This document shows positions 17,206 through 24,296 of a DNA stretch of 25,858 bases, piece by piece. The notes under the pieces are model-generated. The model was not told where the DNA came from, searched no databases, and saw nothing but the letters and a program-made list of their open reading frames with translations. Numbering within the stretch: the first letter of the stretch is position 1; the number at the start of each line of letters is the position of its first letter. The stretch spans positions 1 through 25,858 of the forward strand of contig JAGBQS010000045.1 of assembly GCA_017632695.1 (NCBI GenBank), written 5' to 3'. The DNA comes from Bacteroidales bacterium. GTDB taxonomy: Bacteria > Bacteroidota > Bacteroidia > Bacteroidales > UBA3663. The position numbers and the translations under genes are program-made.

Positions 17206-19098
17206 TTACTTAACGTAAACCTTGCGAACCTTGACAGAACCGTCGGCATTGTAAGTGCGGACGATGTTCAGACCTGGCATGAAGCCGTTCATACGCTGAC
17301 CGTTGATGCTGAATACTTCAACAGCCTTGGCAGTGGTGAGTGCCTCAACAGCCTCGATACCGGTACCGATGGCGATAGGACCTTCTTCCTTCGTGCTGTT
17401 AGCACCGTAGTAAACCAGCGTCCAGTTATCCATGATCATCCAGCCGCCGCTTACAGATTCGGTCTGCTTGATACCGATGCGGAGCTTGGTGTCTTCACCG
17501 ACCTTCACGATGAGTTCGTTCAGATAGTGGCCTTCATTGAAGTAAGCCTTAGCCGAAACCATATCGTTAGGAATGTTCCAAACAACAGCGTCATTGTCAG
17601 TGAATGTGTTCTCCGAACCCTCACCGAGAGCTTCACCTGAACCGTCGGTGGTGATGAGACGGATCGGATTCTCAATGGTGTTGATACCGGTAGCATACAT
17701 AGTAGCCAGACCGTTCTCACCTGCTGCAAAGCGTGCATAGTCGGTATTGGCATTGGTGTAGCGGTAGAAGGCGTTAACACCTACCTTGTAGGTACCTGCC
17801 GGCAGACCGGCCAGATCCTGATACAGGTCGTAGGTCTTCTCGTAGTACTCGAGAGCCAGAGCGCCCTTCTGAGTATCGTTGTTACCGAAGTTGTAACCCG
17901 AAGCTTCCGATACGTTCCAGCCGTCAATCGAGTTGGCACCGTCCTTCTCGAAGCCTGGAGTAGCGAGAAGATCAGTCATGTCGATCGGTTTGGCATCGGT
18001 AGCCTCATCCAGACCCTTAGGCATCTTCAGTGCACCGATTGCAGCGTCGGCAGACTCCATAGCGGCACGTGCCTCCTCGTTGGTATAACGGGCGTCGGCG
18101 CCCAGACCTGCCATAATAGCAGAGTAAACCTCAGAAGCCTGCAGGATAGCAGCATCGGTAGCAGTCTCAGCGTAGGTAGTCAAAGCAACTTCCAGATCAG
18201 TGAACTTGGTGTTCAGAGAATCGAACAATGCCTCAGAAGCCTCAATGGAAGTATTCAGAGCAAAGATAGTAGCCAGTGCATCGAACATCTGCGAGCCGTC
18301 GCCGCTCGTAAGAGCAGTCTGACCGTTGGTCTTGGCATCTGCAACAGCCGAAACAATCTCCTTGCCTACAACCTTGTTACCCAGATCGAGGTCAGCAACG
18401 GCCTTGGTCAGCAATGGCTGGATAATCTCAACCTTCTTACCCTGATAGATGAGCTTGAAGTTATCGAAGATAGCCCAGTGAGCATCGCCCAGGAGGTCAC
18501 CCTTGATACCGACACGCATCTTGTCGCCCTTGTTGACAACCAGACCGTAAGCCGATACCTTGTACATATCCAGACCGAATGCGAAGGCAGCCGTTGTCAT
18601 GGTGTTGGCATAGAGCACGATGTCGCCGGTAGGATTATCTTCAGTTACATTTACAGGAATAGGAGACTGATCCCAACCGTCAGTCGACTCAGTGTGCTGA
18701 TGCAGGATAACCTGCTCCTCGTAGATGCTCTTCAAAGGAGTCTTGTTATCGTTCAGGTAAACGTATGCCAACGGATCGTAGTGAGGAGTCTTCTCAACAC
18801 CGTCCTCGGTGTACCACTGGTAGAACGAGTAGCTGTCGCCACCGTCGTTACGCCACTTGCGGTAGAAGCCCTGCATCTCAATTTCGTAGCAGCCTACAGG
18901 AGCACCTTCTACTTCCTGGTAAACATCGAAGGCACCGGTACCGTACTTCTCACCGCAGCTCTGGTTAACAGTCGGGCTACCGCTCCAACCGTTAGCACCG
19001 TTCGAGAAGTTCGGGTTAACGAGGCCGTCGTAAACGGAACCTTCCTGCAAGCCGTTAGCAACAGCCTTCTGAGCCATATCCTTAACGGTTTCAGTCAT
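17206..19098 (-). CDS. C-terminal half of a nonsense-split secreted multidomain protein
   Basis: This 630-residue open frame has no signal peptide. It begins inside what looks like a helical linker (TETVKDMAQKAVANGL). It then carries a jelly-roll-like module (VNPNFSNGANGWSG, about residues 27-225), a long helical FIVAR-like spacer (about 230-360) and a second jelly-roll module with matching opening (TPGFEKDGANSIDGWN, about 383-580). The C-terminal tail is sorting-like (VEVFSINGQRMNGFMPGLNIV...VRKVYVK), similar to type IX secretion tails. The module style resembles carbohydrate-binding beta-sandwiches. It is in the same reading frame as the upstream half, separated only by TAA and four sense codons. 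Standing alone, the product would be cytoplasmic, at odds with its domains, so I treat it as part of one gene at 17206-20817. Confidence 0.7.
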   Translation of the reverse strand: MTETVKDMAQKAVANGLQEGSVYDGLVNPNFSNGANGWSGSPTVNQSCGEKYGTGAFDVYQEVEGAPVGCYEIEMQGFYRKWRNDGGDSYSFYQWYTEDGVEKTPHYDPLAYVYLNDNKTPLKSIYEEQVILHQHTESTDGWDQSPIPVNVTEDNPTGDIVLYANTMTTAAFAFGLDMYKVSAYGLVVNKGDKMRVGIKGDLLGDAHWAIFDNFKLIYQGKKVEIIQPLLTKAVADLDLGNKVVGKEIVSAVADAKTNGQTALTSGDGSQMFDALATIFALNTSIEASEALFDSLNTKFTDLEVALTTYAETATDAAILQASEVYSAIMAGLGADARYTNEEARAAMESADAAIGALKMPKGLDEATDAKPIDMTDLLATPGFEKDGANSIDGWNVSEASGYNFGNNDTQKGALALEYYEKTYDLYQDLAGLPAGTYKVGVNAFYRYTNANTDYARFAAGENGLATMYATGINTIENPIRLITTDGSGEALGEGSENTFTDNDAVVWNIPNDMVSAKAYFNEGHYLNELIVKVGEDTKLRIGIKQTESVSGGWMIMDNWTLVYYGANSTKEEGPIAIGTGIEAVEALTTAKAVEVFSINGQRMNGFMPGLNIVRTYNADGSVKVRKVYVK

Positions 19099-19110
19099 CG
19101 TCAGAATCTC

Positions 19111-20817
19111 TTAGGTCGAAAGCTCGAGCATCAGGAATGCATCGGAAACATCACCTTCCAGGTAAGCACCCAGATCGTCCTTGTCGTTACCTGCGATATC
19201 GGCGTTGGTGGCAATAACCATTGCATCATCATAAGCTTTACGCAAAGCAGCCCAGGCAGTCATGTTAGCTGTTACCTCAGCCTGCATGGCATAGATAGAC
19301 TCGTATGCTTCCTTCACATTGGTACCGTCCAGATAACCTTCGATAGCAGCGTTCAAAGTCTCAGCCAGAGACTGGGTAATTTCAGTAGGCTCATCGCCCG
19401 ACTCCTCAGCCATGGCAAGGGTAACCACCTTGTTCAGGGTCAGGTTGGACTCGGTAGCCACCTTCTTGTAAGCCTCATCGGCAGCACCCAGATAGTAAAC
19501 GCGGTAGTTCTTCGAAGCAGACCAGTTGAAGTTGGCATCCTTCAGGATGTAACCGAATGTCAGGGCGCTATCGGCAGCAACGATGGCATAGGTAGTAGCC
19601 TCAGGAGCATAGTAACCGAGCATGCTGTTATAGGTGAAGTAACCTTCCTCGCCGCTTGAAGTTGTGCTCTTGTCGCCAAGTTCATCGTTAACGATAACAT
19701 TTGAGTTCATGTTACCGAACAGGCTGGCACCCGAAATGGTCTCAGCACCCGACTCGTTGTACATACGGATGGTACCGGTAATCTTGTAGGCACCCGGACG
19801 TACACGTACGGTGTCGTGAGCCATACGCTGGTCAGACAAAGAGCTGCCTTTGCCAACCCAAGTCTCGATGAATGGAGTCAGGACGCCGGTACCGTCCGAA
19901 CCACCTTCGGTTGACCAGGTGTTAATCTTGATAGAACCTGTATTACCCGTACCTGTAAAGACACGGCTCCAATATGTTGGAGGATCGTCATTGCTGCTGC
20001 CTTTACGTAAAGCGCCTTCGGCATCGGCAATCTTGGTAGTGATTTCTACAGGATTGTCAACCGTAGCTCTTTCGATCAGCACGGTCTCAACATAAGTGGC
20101 AATAATCTCGGTGATCGACTTCTCGGCAGCCTTCAGCTCCTCAACGGTACTGTTCTCATTATTATATACGGCCAGAGGTTCGGTGAGGTCGATACCTTCG
20201 TACTTGGCAGCGGCATCATCGATGGCAGCCTTCAGGGATTGTGCAGCATTGTACAGCTGGAACACTTCCTGTGCAGCCTCGTAATCAGCCTTGGTGACAA
20301 TAATCCACTCGTCGAAGAAAGGCTGACCAAGAGTTGCCTTGTTGTAAAGGTTCAGTTCAGGAGTAGTGGAAGCGGCAGCCGAGCAACCCAGCGTAGCGTC
20401 CATATCCAGCGAAGGCTGGGTAATCTGGTAGATGTGGTTAACCTCATCGGTCTCGATGAAAACCCATCCGTCCCAACCTGTACGGGTACCGTCAATCCAG
20501 ATGCCGGTCACGCCGTCCGGGCTCCAATAACCGTTCTTCAAATAGTCGTAGATGCCATAGACACCTGTTTCCTCGCCCTGCTGGACGAGTCTCAGCGAAT
20601 CACCCGTTGCGCCTACAGAAGCGCGGGTTCCCCACGAATTGGCACCCAAGGCGAAGCCCTTAGCCTCTACATTGTAAAGGTAAACTGTTGGGGATTCATC
20701 AAGGGTAGTAGCAGTAGTAAGAGCCGTACCGGTAAGGGTTGGCTCTTTCCACTCAGCAAAAGCAGATGTGCCCATCAGGAGCATAGCTGCTGAAACAAGA
20801 AGTAATTTTTGTTTCAT
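19111..20817 (-). CDS. N-terminal half of the split secreted multidomain protein
   Basis: These 568 residues begin with a classical signal peptide, MKQKLLLVSAAMLLMGTSAFA, cleaved before EWKEP. Residues about 25-165 form a beta-rich domain (VYLYNVEAKGFALGANSWGTRASVG...YLKNGYWSPDG). A helical segment follows (VFQLYNAAQSLKAAIDDAAAKYEG), then a beta-sandwich-like module (KINTWSTEGGSDGTGVLTPFIETW...RPGAYKITGTIRMYNES, about 285-430), then more helices. The frame stops in the middle of a helix at LMLELST, without any C-terminal sorting domain. Its promoter is good (20928-20958) with a 5' leader of about 105 nt. I do not recognise a named family; carbohydrate binding or cell-surface function is inferred from module style only. 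Confidence 0.75.
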   Translation of the reverse strand: MKQKLLLVSAAMLLMGTSAFAEWKEPTLTGTALTTATTLDESPTVYLYNVEAKGFALGANSWGTRASVGATGDSLRLVQQGEETGVYGIYDYLKNGYWSPDGVTGIWIDGTRTGWDGWVFIETDEVNHIYQITQPSLDMDATLGCSAAASTTPELNLYNKATLGQPFFDEWIIVTKADYEAAQEVFQLYNAAQSLKAAIDDAAAKYEGIDLTEPLAVYNNENSTVEELKAAEKSITEIIATYVETVLIERATVDNPVEITTKIADAEGALRKGSSNDDPPTYWSRVFTGTGNTGSIKINTWSTEGGSDGTGVLTPFIETWVGKGSSLSDQRMAHDTVRVRPGAYKITGTIRMYNESGAETISGASLFGNMNSNVIVNDELGDKSTTSSGEEGYFTYNSMLGYYAPEATTYAIVAADSALTFGYILKDANFNWSASKNYRVYYLGAADEAYKKVATESNLTLNKVVTLAMAEESGDEPTEITQSLAETLNAAIEGYLDGTNVKEAYESIYAMQAEVTANMTAWAALRKAYDDAMVIATNADIAGNDKDDLGAYLEGDVSDAFLMLELST

Positions 20818-20884
20818 AATAAAGTTAGATTTAATAAGTAAGACACGTTATTATCTCGGTTGTTTGGTTTTTAAGCTAGAACAC

Positions 20885-20914
20885 GCAAATCACGTCTTAT
20901 TGTACCCGATTTGC
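20885..20914 (-). promoter_or_regulatory. Inverted repeat in the 5' leader of the split secreted-protein gene
   Basis: GCAAATC and GATTTGC (20908-20914 and 20885-20891) form a 7-bp perfect stem with a 16-nt loop, just downstream of the predicted transcription start. It could be a leader structure or an operator. No U-tract follows, so it is not a terminator. It matches no riboswitch I know. Confidence 0.3.
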
Positions 20915-20927
20915 CTATTTCAGTCCG

Positions 20928-20958
20928 CAAATGTAGACATTTTTTAGCACTCAGCAAA
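20928..20958 (-). promoter_or_regulatory. Bacteroidota-type promoter of the split secreted-protein gene
   Basis: On the minus strand TTTG (20958-20955), 19 nt, then TACATTTG (20935-20928) match the Bacteroidota housekeeping consensus TTTG-N19/20-TAnnTTTG exactly. Transcription should begin near 20922, giving a leader of about 105 nt before the ATG at 20817. Confidence 0.8.
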
Positions 20959-21067
20959 AAAAGTACCGCTTTTAACACTGTCTGTCGCTTAAAAAAATAT
21001 AATTTGCAAGGTATATATGTCAAAAGGGGTGAAATTTTTGTACTATTTTTGCACAGCGGAAAGAGGA

Positions 21068-23236
21068 TTATTGCACAAGCACCTTTTTACCGCCCGTAAC
21101 ATAGATGCCCCGCTGTTGCGGAAGTTGCACGCGGCGGCCCTGCAGGTCGTAATACGGCTGCGGTTCCGACGCATCTTCCCTCACATCCGTGATGGCCGAA
21201 TAGTCGCCCACCTTGAGTGTAAAAGGCTTCTGATAGTCGTAGCCGTCCTTGGCAACATGAAGCGTCAGGGTAATAATGCCCGATCCGCTCACAACGCCCT
21301 TGCCGGTCAGCACCGATTCGTCGGACGATGTCCAGCTGACCCGTGCGCCTAAGCTTCCAGTAGCCGGCAGCGTCAGGTTATCCTGCACTTCCTGCTGATC
21401 CGTTACGGGCAGGGTCAGGTTATCGAGCGTATATTTGATGGCGGCCCTGGCTTCGGCCTTCACGCCCCAGATGGAACGCTGTGCCGTGGTACCTACCGCA
21501 CCCTGTCCGCCCGACGATACCACCGAGAAGCACACAGCCGCGATGTTCGAGTAATCGACGGTCTGCCGGGTCAGTACGCCGCGGTGAACCAGGCTGCCCA
21601 GTTTCATCTCAATATAGTCGGTACCCTGAATACGCGTCCAGGTGCCCGAAAACTGGGCATAACTTGAAGAAACCTTACCCGAATAGGGGTCATCGGCATT
21701 GGCAGTCAGCACAATATCAACGGGCTTCTGGTATGCCATCTCCTGGTAATTCATCTTAATGTTGTGTGCAACAAGCTGGTAGTTGCCCGGAATTTCATCG
21801 TTGCCGATGCTTTCGGTTGTATCTATTTCCGCCTGCGTAACCGTCTCATTGTGAAACTCGAAGGGAGCCGCAACCAGCCATCCGTCGGTATTGGTGAAAA
21901 GCTGGTGTACGCGCACCTCATGTCCGGCTGTACCGTCGTTGAACTTCGTATGGTAAATCACAAACGAGCGTCCCTGCCGGTCGGTAAACGCCGAATTGTG
22001 TCCCTGCGAAATCTCGGCCTTCGGCATCAGGTCCCACTGATAGCCGCCCATGAGCTTCACACCCGCGCTGGAGGCGGCCGACGTGCCGTAGTTCATCTTG
22101 TAGGCCGACATGATGGGCGACTGTTTCTTGGCATCCTGATACGGTCCGTCGGGATTTTCGCTGCGGAATACGCGCATCTCGTAGCCGCCGTCGGGCGAGT
22201 AGAAGCCGTAGCTGATAAACAGGTAGTAATACTGGCCGATATGCTCGATGTACGACCCCTCGCCACTCACATACCAGCCTCCGGCTATCTTCTTGCCGAA
22301 ATAGGGATCGGAGATCTGGTTGGCTGCATCCGAGCCTGAGGAATAGGCTATCGGATACGTGACCGTGTAATCGCGCAGACCGGTTGTCTCGTCGAGCTCC
22401 AGCATCCAGATGCCGCCCGACCACGAGCCGTACGACATCCACAGCCTGCCCTCCTCATCGTAGAACACACACGGGTCGATGCAGTTCGGCCAGCAGGTTC
22501 CCCAGGAACCGCCCTTAGCGTAGCGCGACGGCAGGGAGGTTGCCCCCGTTGCAATGGCCAGGTCGGTGTGTGTCCAGTCGTTGGCAGCTTCGTAACCGTT
22601 GTGGGCATACGTACCCTGGAAGCCCGAGAACACCACGGGACCCTGATAGATGAACGGACCGGTCGGCTTGTCGGCGGCAAAGCAGACTATCGACGAGCCC
22701 CAATGGTCACCGTTCAGCGATTCGTACAGCAGCCATTTCTGCATCGTGGGGTTATACACCATGTCGGGCGCCCACTGGTTGCCGGCCACCGTCGAACCCT
22801 CGAACTGCCAGCCGTGGGCATCGAAGTTACCGAACGGCACGGTTTCGCCCAGGTAGTTCTTCACTTGGGTAATCCGATGCGTGGTGTAGGCATCGGCAAA
22901 GCCCACCTTCTTGCCTGTGGTATCGGCAAAAAGCGTGCAGTTAGCGGTTTCTCCACCGCCCACCGAAAGCGGCCAGGCTCCGATATTGCTGACGGCCGTC
23001 GAGTTCCTTCGGAAGCCCAGATGGGAGCCTATCACATAGAAGACGGGCTTCGACGGGTTGGAGATCGTATCGTAAACAATGGATGGATCGTGCACAGACC
23101 CGCGACCGTAAGAAGCCTTCTTGTAGGCACCTGTCAGGTCGGCGTCGGTCAGTACTACATCATCGGCCCATGCCGAGGCAAAGGGATTACAGAGGGAGGC
23201 GACACCCACAAGGAGTGCAAGGCATGTTTCTTTCAT
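21068..23236 (-). CDS. Secreted GH43-family endo-alpha-1,5-L-arabinanase-like glycoside hydrolase
   Basis: This 722-aa protein has an N-terminal signal peptide (MKETCLALLVGVASLCNPFASAWA). It carries a five-bladed propeller GH43 domain (about residues 45-470). Likely catalytic residues are Asp50 in SVHDPSIVYD (base), Asp254 in CIDPCVFYD (pKa modulator) and Glu326 in SGEGSYIEH (acid). His413 in QGHNS matches the metal-site His of arabinanases. Residues about 480-595 look like the arabinanase C-terminal beta-barrel domain (NYQLVAHNIKMNYQEMAYQKPVDI). An Ig-like module follows (about 600-677, VSWTSSDESVLTGKGVV), then a sorting-like tail (YYDLQGRRVQLPQQRGIYVTGGKKVLV). The reaction would be internal cleavage of alpha-1,5-linked arabinan outside the cell. 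It is a single-gene unit with its own promoter. The family call is strong; the endo-arabinanase activity is inferred. Confidence 0.9.
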   Translation of the reverse strand: MKETCLALLVGVASLCNPFASAWADDVVLTDADLTGAYKKASYGRGSVHDPSIVYDTISNPSKPVFYVIGSHLGFRRNSTAVSNIGAWPLSVGGGETANCTLFADTTGKKVGFADAYTTHRITQVKNYLGETVPFGNFDAHGWQFEGSTVAGNQWAPDMVYNPTMQKWLLYESLNGDHWGSSIVCFAADKPTGPFIYQGPVVFSGFQGTYAHNGYEAANDWTHTDLAIATGATSLPSRYAKGGSWGTCWPNCIDPCVFYDEEGRLWMSYGSWSGGIWMLELDETTGLRDYTVTYPIAYSSGSDAANQISDPYFGKKIAGGWYVSGEGSYIEHIGQYYYLFISYGFYSPDGGYEMRVFRSENPDGPYQDAKKQSPIMSAYKMNYGTSAASSAGVKLMGGYQWDLMPKAEISQGHNSAFTDRQGRSFVIYHTKFNDGTAGHEVRVHQLFTNTDGWLVAAPFEFHNETVTQAEIDTTESIGNDEIPGNYQLVAHNIKMNYQEMAYQKPVDIVLTANADDPYSGKVSSSYAQFSGTWTRIQGTDYIEMKLGSLVHRGVLTRQTVDYSNIAAVCFSVVSSGGQGAVGTTAQRSIWGVKAEARAAIKYTLDNLTLPVTDQQEVQDNLTLPATGSLGARVSWTSSDESVLTGKGVVSGSGIITLTLHVAKDGYDYQKPFTLKVGDYSAITDVREDASEPQPYYDLQGRRVQLPQQRGIYVTGGKKVLVQ

Positions 23237-23291
23237 GTTCGGTTGCGCTATAAATTGTATTCGATCGGAATATTAAGTTAGAATAATTGTG

Positions 23292-23322
23292 CAAATTTAA
23301 GGTTTTCTTACCAAAGTTCAAA
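23292..23322 (-). promoter_or_regulatory. Bacteroidota-type promoter of the GH43 gene
   Basis: TTTG (23322-23319), 19 nt, then TAAATTTG (23299-23292) on the minus strand match the consensus exactly. The start site should be near 23285, giving a leader of about 48 nt before ATG 23236. Confidence 0.8.
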
Positions 23323-23447
23323 GAAAAAGTGTTGAAAAGTGTCTGTTGCTTACTGTTTTTAACACATCTGATGCGTTTTTGCAGTGGTTTTTCCGATTTA
23401 TTTCATGGTTTTCTGCTACAGACGAAGCCGGATTGTTCTTATTTCCT

Positions 23448-23680
23448 GAGGAAAATCGAGGTCCCGCTTTCAGGTACCTACTAAATGACAAGGAAAATTC
23501 AGGTCCTGGGTTCAGGTTCCTGCTAAACGAAGAGGAAAAACGAGGTCCGGGTTTCGGGTTCCCGCCAAACGATGAGGAAAATCGAGGTCCGGCTTTCGGG
23601 TTCCTGCCAAATGAAGAGGAAAATCGAGGTCCCGCTTTCAGGTACCAGACAAATGAAGAGAAGAAACCAGGTCCGAACGG
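23448..23680. repeat. 42-bp tandem repeat array: five full units and a degenerate sixth
   Basis: Units start at 23448, 23490, 23532, 23574 and 23616, each exactly 42 bp, with a partial sixth from 23658 to about 23680. The core reads GAGGAAAATCGAGGTCC followed by a variable part ending AAATGAA. Of the 42 columns, 27 are identical in all five units; units 4 and 5 differ at five positions. Because 42 is a multiple of three, each frame repeats every 14 codons. One plus frame (23346-23717) is open and reads as EENRGPAFRYLLND-type repeats with conservative changes (D/E, F/Y, A/G), but it has only a TTG start. Unit 1 and unit 5 carry GGTACC where units 2-4 have GGTTCC. There are no unique spacers, so this is not CRISPR. 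Function is unknown. Confidence 0.9.
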
Positions 23681-23730
23681 TTTTTCCTGGCATCGACACT
23701 GTCAATACGAGGCATAACTATTCGGACCTG
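23668..23730. repeat. 10-bp inverted repeat closing the 42-bp array
   Basis: CAGGTCCGAA at 23668-23677 (in the degenerate sixth unit) is exactly inverted as TTCGGACCTG at 23721-23730. The inverted copy continues as ATTTTCGCC, so its complement (GGCGAAAATCAGGTCCGAA) resembles the start of a repeat unit. The array therefore ends with an inverted partial copy about 43 nt away from the last direct copy. Confidence 0.7.
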
Positions 23731-23828
23731 ATTTTCGCCATGTTTCTGGCAGCTCGGGCGCGCGCCGGTCTTCCGAAAACTGGAAAAGGGGAAAACTAAA
23801 AACAAGGCAAGTTTATTAATTATCTATA

Positions 23829-23851
23829 GGCCCCCCTTTATGGGGGGGGCC
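23829..23851. other. GC-run hairpin in the intergenic region
   Basis: GGCCCCCC (23829-23836) can pair with GGGGGGCC (23844-23851), an 8-bp all-GC stem. No T-tract follows on either strand, so it is not a standard intrinsic terminator. It is followed by seven A and then a GCGCG-rich stretch (23861-23885) that can itself fold. No gene is seen in this part. Confidence 0.5.
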
Positions 23852-23910
23852 TTAAAAAAAGGCGCGTGCGCTCTATACGCGCGCGTGATGCACGAGGCTA
23901 CTAAAGAGAA

Positions 23911-23962
23911 AAAACAAAGAGCGCAACCAGCGGGAATTCCTGCCGATTGCGCTCTTTGTTTT
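23911..23962 (-). terminator. Strong rho-independent terminator downstream of tRNA-Ser
   Basis: A perfect 16-bp inverted repeat (AAAACAAAGAGCGCAA at 23911-23926 against its complement at 23947-23962) has a 20-nt loop. It carries an A-tract on one side and a T-tract on the other, which makes it potentially bidirectional. On the minus strand it ends the tRNA-Ser transcript about 97 nt after the tRNA. Confidence 0.85.
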
Positions 23963-23964
23963 CC

Positions 23965-23984
23965 TGCGGAGAGAACGGGATTCG
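23965..23984 (-). repeat. 20-bp copy of the tRNA-Ser 3' end
   Basis: These 20 bases are identical to 24057-24076, which span the T-arm 3' side, the acceptor 3' strand, the discriminator base and two bases beyond. The copy lies 92 bp downstream of the original and directly abuts the terminator. The rest of the tRNA is not present in the copy. A relic attachment site or a collapsed tandem tRNA duplication are the two readings I favour. Confidence 0.8.
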
Positions 23985-24058
23985 TTCCGAGCTCTGCTCG
24001 CGCGACCGTATGGGAGCAACCCCACGGGTGAGAATCGCGTTCGCGAAGCAACTTGTTG

Positions 24059-24146
24059 CGGAGAGAACGGGATTCGAACCCGTGATACCCTTTGGAGGTA
24101 TACACGCTTTCCAGGCGTGCCTCTTCAACCACTCGAGCACCTCTCC
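24059..24146 (-). tRNA. tRNA-Ser (anticodon GGA)
   Basis: This is an 88-nt class II tRNA. The 5' acceptor strand GGAGAGG pairs with TCTCTCC near the 3' end (one G-U pair), and the discriminator is G. The anticodon stem CACGC/GCGTG encloses the loop CTGGAAA, giving anticodon GGA, which reads UCC and UCU. The long variable arm (TATACC/GGGTAT) and the T-loop GGTTCGAATCC are clear. The CCA end is not encoded. It has its own promoter (24197-24227) and a strong downstream terminator. Confidence 0.97.
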
Positions 24147-24196
24147 AGATGGAGTTTAAGGAAACTCCTGAACCTTTTAAGCAATTTTTTCGGGTG

Positions 24197-24227
24197 CAAA
24201 GATATAGAATTTTTCAAAAACCTCCAA
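24197..24227 (-). promoter_or_regulatory. Promoter of tRNA-Ser
   Basis: TTG (24227-24225), 20 nt, TATCTTTG (24204-24197) on the minus strand matches the Bacteroidota consensus. It lies about 50 bp upstream of the mature tRNA 5' end. It diverges from the promoter of the helix-hairpin-helix gene about 40 bp away. Confidence 0.75.
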
Positions 24228-24265
24228 GAAAAAACCGGATTTTTTTATAAAATTTTTCTACTTGC

Positions 24266-24296
24266 TTGGAGATATCCCCCAAAACCGCTATCTTTG
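24266..24296 (+). promoter_or_regulatory. Promoter of the helix-hairpin-helix protein gene
   Basis: TTG (24266-24268), 20 nt, TATCTTTG (24289-24296) on the plus strand has the same spacing and -7 box as the divergent tRNA-Ser promoter. The start site would be near 24303, giving a short leader of about 19 nt before ATG 24322. Confidence 0.75.

Larger units (their letters stand above)
17206..20817 (-). pseudogene. Full secreted multidomain gene interrupted by one in-frame TAA (19111-19113)
   Basis: Reading from ATG 20817 to TAA 17206, everything is one frame of 1203 codons before the terminal stop, except for a TAA after ...LELST. The next codons read EILTMTETVKDMAQKAV, continuing an amphipathic helix. 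The corresponding linker before the next jelly-roll reads YTNEEARAAMESADAAI, which aligns so that the stop replaces a residue likely to have been Glu (GAA to TAA). The signal peptide is only in the first half and the sorting tail only in the second. One promoter lies upstream and one terminator downstream. Neither half shows other decay, so the change is either very recent, a sequencing error, or tolerated. Two separate genes with a restart ATG 12 nt after the stop is the alternative. Confidence 0.65.

Noticed and set aside
19111..19113. Recoding of TAA as a sense codon
   Set aside because: The other complete minus-strand protein genes in this window end with TAA, so a general reassignment is excluded. 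A single nonsense change is simpler.
18478..19659. 393-codon plus-strand open frame spanning the split-gene junction
   Set aside because: Antisense shadow with low-complexity Val/Leu/Arg-rich sequence and no recognisable domain. Its presence over the internal stop does not explain the split.
21044..21051. Plus-strand TATTTTTG resembling a -7 promoter box
   Set aside because: No TTG/TTTG at the required 19-20 nt spacing, and it would only drive antisense transcription into the GH43 gene.
23448..23680. CRISPR array
   Set aside because: The units are directly adjacent, vary internally and have no unique spacers; no cas genes are nearby.
23346..23717. 123-codon frame through the 42-bp repeats as a real protein gene
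   Set aside because: Only a TTG start, no recognisable start context, no signal or domain, and almost even substitution over codon positions. Kept as a finding, not as a CDS.
23901..24159. Short open frames overlapping the tRNA-Ser gene on both strands
   Set aside because: They are translations of the tRNA and its terminator; the LEWLKRHAWKA-type peptide is a known artefact of tRNA-Ser genes.
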